Shown here one piece after another: positions 14,656 through 20,691 of a stretch of DNA of 20,691 bases; the first letter of the stretch is position 1, and the number at the start of each line of letters is the position of its first letter. The stretch spans positions 1 through 20,691 of the forward strand of contig CAMMEP010000022.1 of the NCBI GenBank assembly GCA_946495905.1, given 5' to 3'. This stretch comes from an uncultured Clostridium sp. GTDB lineage: Bacteria > Bacillota > Clostridia > TANB77 > CAG-508. Under the pieces are notes generated by a model. That model did not search any database. It had not been told where the DNA came from and saw only the letters and a program-made list of their open reading frames with translations. The position numbers and the translations under genes are program-made.

Positions 14656-16512
14656 CTAACCAATTGCGTGGAATGGGCAAGACCTAATACAAGTAGTACA
14701 TTTAATGCATTTGTCTTGATTTATGTGTCTTTTTTCTCTTCCTTCTCCTTCAATTGCATTTACTGGGCAATTTCTTTGACACAATCCACAGGCTTTACAC
14801 TTATCTTCGTCTATTTCTATTCTAGCTAGTGCTTTACATTCCATTGCTTTACATTCTTTTTCGATAGCGTGTTGTCTAAATTCTTCTCTAAAGTATTTCA
14901 TTGTGCTAATTACTGGGTTTGGTGCACTTTGCCCTAGTCCACATATGCTAGATTTCTTAATATTTGCTGCTAATTTTTCTAATCGATAGATGTCGTATTC
15001 GTTTCCTTCTCCACTACATAGTTTTTCTAAGATTTCAAGCATTCTTTTTGTTCCTATTCTACAAGGTGTACATTTACCACAGCTTTCGCTTACTGTAAAT
15101 TCTAAGTAGAATTTTGCCAAGCATACCATACATTTTGTGTCGTCCATTACAATAAGTCCGCCTGATCCCATCATAGAGCCTATTTCCTTTAGTGATTCAT
15201 AATCGATTGGTGTGTCTAAATGTTCTTTTGGAATGCAGCCTCCAGATGGTCCACCTGTTTGTGCTGCTTTAAATTCTCTACCATTTGGTATGCCTCCACC
15301 AATATCAAATACAATTTCTCTTAGCGTTGTTCCCATTGGAACTTCTACCAATCCTACATTATTTACATTACCACCTAAAGCAAATACTTTTGTTCCTTTT
15401 GATGTTGCTGTTCCAATAGATGCGTACCAATCTGCTCCTTTTAATATAATTTGTGCAATATTTGCATACGTTTCTACATTATTAATTAAGGTTGGGCATC
15501 CCCATAATCCACTTTGTGCTGGATATGGTGGTTTTACTCTTGGTTGACCACGTCTTCCCTCTATGGATTCTAAAAGTGCTGTTTCTTCTCCACAAACGAA
15601 AGCTCCTGCACCAAGTCTAATTTCTATGTCAAAGTTAAAGTTTGTTCCAAATATGTTATTTCCTAATATTCCGTATTCTCTTGCTTGATCTATGGCTATT
15701 TGAAGTCTATGTACTGCAATGGGATATTCTGCTCTTACATAGATATATCCTTTTTCTGCTCCTACTGCAAAGCCTGCTATTTCCATTGCTTCTAATACTG
15801 CATGTGGGTCTCCTTCTAGGATGCTTCTGTCCATGAATGCACCTGGGTCTCCCTCGTCAGCATTACATACAACGTACTTTTTCTCTCCTTTTGCTTCCTT
15901 GGTAGCTCTCCATTTCTTTCCTGTTGGGAATCCTGCTCCTCCTCTGCCTCTTAAACCAGATTTATCTACTGTTTCTATTACTTCATCTGGTGTCATTTCA
16001 ATTAATACTCTAGCTAATGCTCTATACCCATCAAAAGCTATGTACTCGTCAATATCTTCTGGATTGATAACTCCACAATTTTTTAAAGCAATTCTTTTTT
16101 GCTTTTTGTAGAATGTTAGGTCATCTAATTTTGTAACCTTGGTTCCATCAATATCTTTGCAAAGTAATCTGTCTACAACTTTGCCTTCTATAATATGTGA
16201 TTGTATAATTTCTTCGCAATCTTCTGGTTTTACCATAGCATAAAAAGTATCTTCTGGACGAATGATAACGATAGGACCTTTTGCACAAAGTCCAAAACAT
16301 CCTGTTTTTATAACACGTACATTTTGAATTCCTTTTTCTTCTATGATTTTCTTGAAGTTTTCTAGTATTTGTGGTGATTTTGAAGAAGTACATCCTGTTC
16401 CTTGACATACTAAAATATGCTTTTCTCTTGTATCAGCATTTGTATTTTTACGTAAGTCCAATTCTATTCTTTTTTCCGCTCTTATTTTATTTAACTCTTC
16501 AACAGTCTTCAT
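14656..16512 (-). CDS. hydB: [FeFe] hydrogenase NADH/FMN-binding subunit HydB
   Basis: A NuoF-like subunit that binds NAD(H) and FMN and passes electrons between NADH, ferredoxin and HydA. An N-terminal thioredoxin-like [2Fe-2S] domain has CQGTGCTSSKS and KTGCFGLCAKGP. The NuoF core has the FMN/NAD loops SGLRGRGGAGFPTGKKW and CNADEGDPGAFMDRS, then GAGAFVCGEETALLESIEG and the [4Fe-4S] motif SCGKCTPCRIGTKR. Two C-terminal ferredoxin clusters follow: CKACGLCQRNCP and CIKCTTCIRSCP. The length of 618 aa is usual for HydB and longer than NuoF. AAGGAGGG lies 5-6 bases before the ATG. It is separated from hydC by a MazG-like gene and from hydA by a GNAT gene. Bifurcating or simple NADH use cannot be decided from sequence alone. 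Confidence 0.95.
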   Translation of the reverse strand: MKTVEELNKIRAEKRIELDLRKNTNADTREKHILVCQGTGCTSSKSPQILENFKKIIEEKGIQNVRVIKTGCFGLCAKGPIVIIRPEDTFYAMVKPEDCEEIIQSHIIEGKVVDRLLCKDIDGTKVTKLDDLTFYKKQKRIALKNCGVINPEDIDEYIAFDGYRALARVLIEMTPDEVIETVDKSGLRGRGGAGFPTGKKWRATKEAKGEKKYVVCNADEGDPGAFMDRSILEGDPHAVLEAMEIAGFAVGAEKGYIYVRAEYPIAVHRLQIAIDQAREYGILGNNIFGTNFNFDIEIRLGAGAFVCGEETALLESIEGRRGQPRVKPPYPAQSGLWGCPTLINNVETYANIAQIILKGADWYASIGTATSKGTKVFALGGNVNNVGLVEVPMGTTLREIVFDIGGGIPNGREFKAAQTGGPSGGCIPKEHLDTPIDYESLKEIGSMMGSGGLIVMDDTKCMVCLAKFYLEFTVSESCGKCTPCRIGTKRMLEILEKLCSGEGNEYDIYRLEKLAANIKKSSICGLGQSAPNPVISTMKYFREEFRQHAIEKECKAMECKALARIEIDEDKCKACGLCQRNCPVNAIEGEGREKRHINQDKCIKCTTCIRSCPFHAIG

Positions 16513-16585
16513 CTAAGCCCTCCTTTTTATTTATTACAACTATTCAATTAATTCTTATGTAACATTTCAAGTGATAAATACTTTC

Positions 16586-16939
16586 TTATTCTTTATTCCA
16601 AGTTCTTTTTATGTTTTCCTCTTCTTTATCTTTTAATGCTTTATATAAATCAATATTTAATTTATTACATACACTATTTAGTACAATAAAAACATCCGCC
16701 ACTTCACTCTCTATGGTATCATAGTGATTAATCTTAGTTTTATCTATGCTCATATTAGTAGCATTTTTCCTTATAGCCTTTGCTAATTCTCCTACTTCTT
16801 CTAGAAGCAATAACATTGTTTTTTCTATTTCTTGGCTTGCAAATCCTCTTATTTCTATTACTTTTTTTATGTATTCTTGTACTTCTTGTAACGTATTTTT
16901 TTCATTTAAATTGCTCCATAATTCTAATTGACTATCCAT
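16586..16939 (-). CDS. MazG-like nucleotide pyrophosphohydrolase
   Basis: A 117-residue all-alpha NTP pyrophosphohydrolase-like protein, which would hydrolyse (d)NTPs to the monophosphate and pyrophosphate. The metal-binding pattern EExxE-n-ExxD is visible: LLLLEEVGELAKAIRK followed by ESEVADVFIVLNSVCNKLNI. A C-terminal KDKEEENIKRTW matches the usual end. AAAGGGG lies 6-7 bases before the ATG. It interrupts the hydC-hydB pair; a role in hydrogenase function is not indicated. House-cleaning of non-canonical nucleotides is the default guess for this family. Confidence 0.82.
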   Translation of the reverse strand: MDSQLELWSNLNEKNTLQEVQEYIKKVIEIRGFASQEIEKTMLLLLEEVGELAKAIRKNATNMSIDKTKINHYDTIESEVADVFIVLNSVCNKLNIDLYKALKDKEEENIKRTWNKE

Positions 16940-16977
16940 TCTATTCCCCTTTCAACAACGTAAGATTCTGATTATTC

Positions 16978-17102
16978 AAATTGAAAAAGAATTGTTGTTT
17001 TGACTAGGCAAACGAGCAAGAAAACCGGAGTCGTACTAATTGTACGTCGAGGATTTTCAAAGCGAAGTTTAACAACGTCAAAACACGATTATTTTTCAAT
17101 TT
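16978..17102. repeat. hairpin-element family, copy B, overlapping the hydC 3' end
   Basis: A 125-bp element with imperfect terminal inverted repeats of about 25 bp (AAATTGAAAAA... with ...TTTTTCAATTT). Its core CTAGGCAAACGAGCAAG-AAAACCGG is shared exactly with copy A. An internal hairpin CGTAC-TAATT-GTACG lies at 17032-17046. The hydC stop TAA (17089-17091) lies inside its end, so the element encodes the last residues Ile-Glu-Lys. Confidence 0.85.
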
Positions 17103-17574
17103 TTTCAAGTTCATCTAAAACTTGGTCAAGCTTCTTCACCGTCGCATGCCCATACACTTCATCATTTACAGTAAATACTGGTGCTATTCCACATGCTCCA
17201 ACACATCTTGTAGTATCAATGGAAAATTTGCCGTCTTCGCTTGTTTTTCCTTCTTCTAAATTTAACCTTTCTTTTAATCTATCCAATATTGCTTGTGAGC
17301 CTTTTACAAAGCATGCCGTTCCCAAACAAACAGAAATATTATATTTTCCTTTTGGTTCTAAGGTAAATCTTGCATAGAATGTGATAACACCATAAATTTC
17401 TGCCATTGGAACCTTTAAATATTTTGAAACTTCTTCTTGCGCTACTTTTGGAATATATCCATATTTTTCTTGAATTTCATTTAAAATCTGTATTAAATTA
17501 TCTTTTTCTTGTTTATAAACTTTCATTATTTCGTTTACTTCTTGCCTAATTTTCTTCTCAACACATTCACACAT
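17089..17574 (-). CDS. hydC: [FeFe] hydrogenase subunit HydC (NuoE-like)
   Basis: The small thioredoxin-fold [2Fe-2S] subunit of the HydABC complex, related to NuoE of complex I. The N-terminal helical part has LIQILNEIQEKYGYIPKVA. IYGVITFYARFTLEPKGKY leads to the cluster ligands CLGTACFVKG (CxxxxC) and TRCVGACGIAP (CxxxC). The 161-residue length is standard. It is the first gene of the hydrogenase set, with a good promoter at 17636-17664 and AGAGGG 8 bases before the ATG. The stop codon and last three residues are supplied by repeat copy B. Confidence 0.95.
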   Translation of the reverse strand: MCECVEKKIRQEVNEIMKVYKQEKDNLIQILNEIQEKYGYIPKVAQEEVSKYLKVPMAEIYGVITFYARFTLEPKGKYNISVCLGTACFVKGSQAILDRLKERLNLEEGKTSEDGKFSIDTTRCVGACGIAPVFTVNDEVYGHATVKKLDQVLDELEKIEK

Positions 17575-17635
17575 ACTATTTTCCCTCTTTCTATTATAAG
17601 ATTATTAATTACGCCTTTCTTCATTATATGCTTGT

Positions 17636-17664
17636 ATTATATCAAATAGATTGGTTTTGTACAA
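17636..17664 (-). promoter_or_regulatory. candidate sigma-A promoter for the hydrogenase genes
   Basis: On the minus strand TTGTAC (17664-17659), a 17-bp spacer and a perfect TATAAT (17641-17636) lie about 60 bp upstream of the hydC ATG. A second TATAAT-like string follows nearer the gene. No obvious redox-regulator site (such as a Rex box) was recognised. Confidence 0.6.
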
Positions 17665-17693
17665 CGAATTTTCGACATTTTATTTATATATAT

Positions 17694-18617
17694 TCATCTA
17701 AATATTCCACTTTTGTTTATCACTCTATTACTATATATGAACAATACATCCTGATTTTCATATTCAGAAAAATCTATATATTCTTCTAAAACTGTATGAT
17801 TTATATATCTTAAATCTATTAATACAATTTCTTTATAATTTTCTATTAAAAGTGGTGCTAAACTACTACCAAAAGAATCTCTGAATATAATTAATTTTTT
17901 ATCAGTATTTGCTTTTTCATTCTTCACAATTTCTAGTGCTGAAGCGCCTGATAAAAAAGCATCATACTTATTTCCTGTTTCTTCAGCTTTTTCCGTATTA
18001 TACACTTTATCGTTTGTTTTTGTTTCTTCATTATACACTACACTATTTTCTATGCTATTATTTGTTAAATATTTCAGTTCATCTGGTTCTACATTATTTT
18101 TTATTTTTGTATAATATGTGCCATAAAAGCTTCCTAATGTTTTTTCTTCATACATTGATTCTTCATTTTCAATATTTAGCTCATATTGTACTGTTTTAAT
18201 AACTTCTTCTAAATTTTCTTGTTTCCAATGCATATCTGTTTTATAATAATCTTCTAATTCTAAATCATTACTTATCTCAAAATATTCTATGTTTGAATTT
18301 AATTTTTCCTTTGTATAATTTTCAATTTCTCTAAATTTAGTATCTATTTGATTTTCTAAATAATATGTTTTATCTGGTATAAGAGTAAAATAAGTATTCA
18401 TACTTTTTAAATAATTTTCTTTTATTGTATTTATTTTTTCTATATTTGCATTAATTCCATTTACATTTATTTCGTCTGTTTTTTCATAAATTCCACCATC
18501 TGATATGTAAAAATTTTCTGCTACCTCTTCTTCTTTCTCTTGTCTATTTAGAAATATTATCAATGTTGCAATTACAATAATACATATTATTAGACTTATA
18601 GTTATAACTTTTTTCAT
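17694..18617 (-). CDS. DHHW-like SGNH/AlgJ-type exported protein
   Basis: A 307-residue protein with an N-terminal membrane anchor or signal (residues about 4-23, KVITISLIICIIVIATLIIF) and an extracellular domain. LEDYYKTDMHWKQENLEEV resembles the D-H-H-W motif of the DHHW family (here T-D-M-H-W), and LIIFRDSFGSSLAPLL is the serine-containing GDSx-type motif seen in AlgJ/DHHW proteins. In related proteins this fold works in O-acetylation of polysaccharides, usually beside an MBOAT acyltransferase; none is present here, so the role is open. Very AT-rich. A hairpin with a T-rich tail (18655-18687) precedes it. The ATG at 18617 is not supported by a strong ribosome site. Confidence 0.72.
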   Translation of the reverse strand: MKKVITISLIICIIVIATLIIFLNRQEKEEEVAENFYISDGGIYEKTDEINVNGINANIEKINTIKENYLKSMNTYFTLIPDKTYYLENQIDTKFREIENYTKEKLNSNIEYFEISNDLELEDYYKTDMHWKQENLEEVIKTVQYELNIENEESMYEEKTLGSFYGTYYTKIKNNVEPDELKYLTNNSIENSVVYNEETKTNDKVYNTEKAEETGNKYDAFLSGASALEIVKNEKANTDKKLIIFRDSFGSSLAPLLIENYKEIVLIDLRYINHTVLEEYIDFSEYENQDVLFIYSNRVINKSGIFR

Positions 18618-18654
18618 AATTAATCTTCCTATCCTTATTTTTTATACAAATATT

Positions 18655-18690
18655 TTAATAAAAGCCTTGAATTATATTTTCAAGACTTTA
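18655..18690 (-). terminator. probable intrinsic terminator after the DUF4358-like gene
   Basis: AGCCTTGAA (18663-18671) pairs with TTCAAGACT (18679-18687) with one mismatch. On the minus strand it is followed by CTTTTATT; on the plus side TTTAATTTTT follows, so it could work in both directions. Confidence 0.6.
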
Positions 18691-18745
18691 ATTTTTAGTA
18701 AACTATATTATTTTATATTCCTAAAATGGAAACTCAACCTTTTTA

Positions 18746-19366
18746 TTATCCAATAAATTCTTGGTCATTTATTGCTTCAGTATTTTCCTTTGTATATTCT
18801 TCATCATGTGCTCCTAACACTTCTAATAATTTATTATATACAGGTGTTGCCCATTCATCATTTGCCATTACTAAAACAGCTAAATTATCAACACTTGTTG
18901 CATATAGTTTTTCAGCTTCTACGCAAATCCATTTTCTAGTATCAACTTTTTCAGACATTTCTTTTGCTATTTCATTTGCATCTACTCCATCTTTAACTTT
19001 TACTAGAACAAATGAATATGCTTGTGAGCTCATCATTGGCTCTGATGCAACTATTGAATCTATATTTTCATTAGAAGTAAGTCCTGTATATGCTGTAACC
19101 ATATTTACATCACTAGCATCTATTGCTTGTGTCATAAGTGACCCTGGTAAACTTTGTTCTAGCCCTTCATAAACTGTATTTATTAAATTTTCCATATCTT
19201 CGGTTGTTTCTATCTTAACATTACTTTTAGGTGTATTTGCATTTATAGCCAATACAATTCCTACTACTAATAATACAATTGCTATTAATGCAATTATAAT
19301 TAATGCTACTAATTTTCCTTTTTTAGATTTTTGGTTGTTTTCAATATTCTCTTGTTTCTCACTCAT
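18746..19366 (-). CDS. DUF4358-like membrane-anchored protein
   Basis: A 206-residue protein of unknown function. The N-terminal 20 residues are charged, followed by one membrane segment (about 20-43, LVALIIIALIAIVLLVVGIV) and an extracellular domain. The stretch SSQAYSFVLVKVKDGVDANE and VDTRKWICVEAEKLYA with VLVMANDE resembles the DUF4358 pattern, as I recall it. GGAGG lies before the ATG. It follows the DUF3048-like gene by 26 bp and is probably co-transcribed with it. No catalytic residues can be named. Confidence 0.7.
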   Translation of the reverse strand: MSEKQENIENNQKSKKGKLVALIIIALIAIVLLVVGIVLAINANTPKSNVKIETTEDMENLINTVYEGLEQSLPGSLMTQAIDASDVNMVTAYTGLTSNENIDSIVASEPMMSSQAYSFVLVKVKDGVDANEIAKEMSEKVDTRKWICVEAEKLYATSVDNLAVLVMANDEWATPVYNKLLEVLGAHDEEYTKENTEAINDQEFIG

Positions 19367-19392
19367 TTTTTATCCTCCATCAATTTAAAATA

Positions 19393-20439
19393 TTACTCCC
19401 CAAATTCTATCTCGGCATCTATTGGACAAATTTGGATAAATGTTTTTCCATCATTTACATCAATTTCGTTTCCTTCTAAATCTCTATATACTGTTTTTCC
19501 TGATCTGGAAGTTTTGATACATGTAATTGGAATTGCCTTTCCATTTGTAATATAATATCCATCTAATTCTTTTATATTATCTAATGTTTGTCTTCCTTTT
19601 CCTGAGCCATCATCTAAAGTAGAATTTTTTGCTTTTTCAATAATAATATTTTTTGTTGTTACTGTTTCTCCTGTATTCCAATCTACTTGTTTTTCTCCTC
19701 TTGAATAACGAACATATTCTTTTAAATCTTCATCATATTCATATTCTACTGTATTCGCATACGAATATGGTATTGTTACTGTGTTTGCAGTTTCTCCGTC
19801 TTCTAAATTTACTTCGGCAACCACATAGTTTAATACAGGTTCTTGACTAGTTGTTGTTCGATACCCCTCTCGGTTCGCGATACTCATTATATTTTCTGTG
19901 CTTGTTACAGCATTATGTGGTGCATATTTATCGGATACTCTCCAAAAAGAGGTAGAACTTTCATAAATTCCATTTATATTATTTACTCCAAGAGTAGAAA
20001 TATCGGATTGCGCTTGTGGGCTCCATCCATAATGTACATAAATTGCATCATTTTCTAAAGCATAGTCTAAGAAATAATGTCTCGCACTTCTTATTGGGCC
20101 TATTTTATCTAAGTCTTTATCTTGAAGAATTAACATTAATCTTGTTTCTCCACCTTCTACAATTATCTCGTAAACTATATCTGCTTCTAATAGTCCTGCT
20201 TGTGGCATTGCATCAATGTGATTATCAATCATTACAGCAATTGGTCTTGAAGTTCCAGATAATGTTTTGGGTTGTGCTACGGTTGGTTCCTGGCTTATAT
20301 TAATTCCATTTGTTATTTCTCCATTTGTATTTGCCATTTCTGTTTCATTATTTTGTCCAAAAATCTTTAATGCAAATAGCGCTCCTGCAATAATAATAAG
20401 TAAAATAAGTACAATAACAAAAATCTTTGTCCCTTTCAT
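19393..20439 (-). CDS. DUF3048 (YerB-like) membrane-anchored protein
   Basis: A 348-residue protein of unknown biochemical role. One N-terminal hydrophobic segment (about 5-26) has no lipobox cysteine, so it is an anchor rather than a lipoprotein signal. The N-terminal DUF3048 domain shows SRPIAVMIDNHIDAMPQAGL, DIVYEIIVEGGETRLM, GPIRSARHYFLDYA, VHYGWSPQA and APHNAVTS. The C-terminal part with GRQTLDNIKELDGYYITNG and KTFIQICPIDAEIEF is also typical. GGGAGG lies 5-6 bases before the ATG. Bacillus YerB is the best-known relative. Confidence 0.9.
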   Translation of the reverse strand: MKGTKIFVIVLILLIIIAGALFALKIFGQNNETEMANTNGEITNGINISQEPTVAQPKTLSGTSRPIAVMIDNHIDAMPQAGLLEADIVYEIIVEGGETRLMLILQDKDLDKIGPIRSARHYFLDYALENDAIYVHYGWSPQAQSDISTLGVNNINGIYESSTSFWRVSDKYAPHNAVTSTENIMSIANREGYRTTTSQEPVLNYVVAEVNLEDGETANTVTIPYSYANTVEYEYDEDLKEYVRYSRGEKQVDWNTGETVTTKNIIIEKAKNSTLDDGSGKGRQTLDNIKELDGYYITNGKAIPITCIKTSRSGKTVYRDLEGNEIDVNDGKTFIQICPIDAEIEFGE

Positions 20440-20474
20440 CTTAACCTCCCATAGATTAAATATTAACTAGTACT

Positions 20475-20601
20475 AGTTTGAAAAAGAATTGACGTTTTGG
20501 CTAGGCAAACGAGCAAGAAAACCGGAATCGTACTTATGTAGTACGATGAGGATTTTCGAAGCGAAGTTTAACAACGCCAAAACTCAATTATTTTTCAAAC
20601 T
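20475..20601. repeat. hairpin-element family, copy A
   Basis: A 127-bp element. The ends AGTTTGAAAAA and TTTTTCAAACT form terminal inverted repeats that continue through GTTTTGGC (from 20494) and GCCAAAAC (20576-20583). Inside are the shared core CTAGGCAAACGAGCAAG, AAAACCGG, a hairpin TCGTACT-TATGT-AGTACGA (20528-20546) and GAGGATTTTCGAAGCGAAG. It overlaps the stop codon of the partial gene at 20595. Confidence 0.85.
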
Positions 20602-20691
20602 CCCACAACTCCTAACGCAATGCCATAAATAACCAATATCATTAAAATTCCAACACAAGCACTAAATACCACTTCAGATACTTTATGCACT
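20595..20691 (-). CDS. C-terminal end of an unidentified membrane protein, cut by the window edge
   Basis: On the minus strand a frame open from the window edge encodes about 31 residues, largely hydrophobic (SACVGILMILVIYGIALGVV), ending at TGA (20597-20595). The pattern is a single C-terminal membrane helix. The stop codon is contributed by the end of repeat copy A. The peptide is too short to name a family. Confidence 0.5.
   Translation of the reverse strand, partial: VHKVSEVVFSACVGILMILVIYGIALGVVGV

Noticed and set aside
14483..17102. Integron-like cassette array with attC sites
   Set aside because: The repeats have terminal inverted arms but no GTTRRRY/RYYYAAC core pair, and there is no integrase.
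18726..19172. 148-codon plus-strand open frame
   Set aside because: It is antisense to the DUF4358-like gene, which has a good ribosome site and a sensible membrane-protein layout; the opposite frame is a low-complexity shadow.
1..20691. CRISPR arrays, tRNA or rRNA genes, complete insertion sequences
   Set aside because: I saw no regularly spaced direct repeats, no cloverleaf-like sequence and no transposase or integrase frame in the window.

Overview
The window is AT-rich DNA with strong AGGAGG-type ribosome binding sites, compact mostly same-strand gene order and anaerobic metabolism. This fits a low-GC anaerobic Firmicute, most likely a Clostridia-type gut or host-associated lineage. That placement is inferred from gene families (HydABC [FeFe] hydrogenase, the era-yqzL-recO order, DUF3048, DUF4358 and DHHW proteins), not from a marker comparison. 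All genes but one lie on the minus strand, so transcription mostly runs from high to low coordinates.

Layout in order of minus-strand transcription. 20.7-17.7 kb holds the end of an unidentified membrane protein, then three envelope proteins of poorly known role (DUF3048/YerB-like, DUF4358-like, DHHW-like). 17.7-12.0 kb has a good promoter followed by hydC, a MazG-like pyrophosphohydrolase, hydB, a GNAT acetyltransferase and hydA, together encoding an NADH-linked trimeric [FeFe] hydrogenase. 12.0-10.1 kb is era-yqzL-recO (ribosome assembly GTPase, small protein, recombination mediator), ending in a likely terminator. 9.9-5.1 kb starts at a near-consensus sigma-A promoter and carries two glycosyltransferases, a GNAT acetyltransferase, peptidyl-tRNA hydrolase and an RNase G/E that ends before the usual zinc-link. 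The only plus-strand gene, a long-chain acyl-CoA synthetase (3.3-5.0 kb), converges on it. 2.8-0.06 kb holds a CapA-family phosphoesterase and RimO.

Two features stand out. First, hydA and recO are each split by a frame change, and in both the last in-frame codon at the break is CGG, directly before a conserved glycine in the +1 frame. By my manual scan CGG is used in frame nowhere else in about 6,100 codons. This could be two assembly errors, two pseudogenes, or +1 frameshifting at a hungry or unassigned CGG codon. Second, intergenic space is full of structured repeats: a ~125-bp hairpin element (four full or partial copies, with compensatory base changes) that sits on gene 3' ends, a GGGACAG-type palindrome family (three loci), a ~150-bp giant hairpin and a perfect 21-bp inverted repeat. 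No tRNA, rRNA, CRISPR array or transposase gene is visible.
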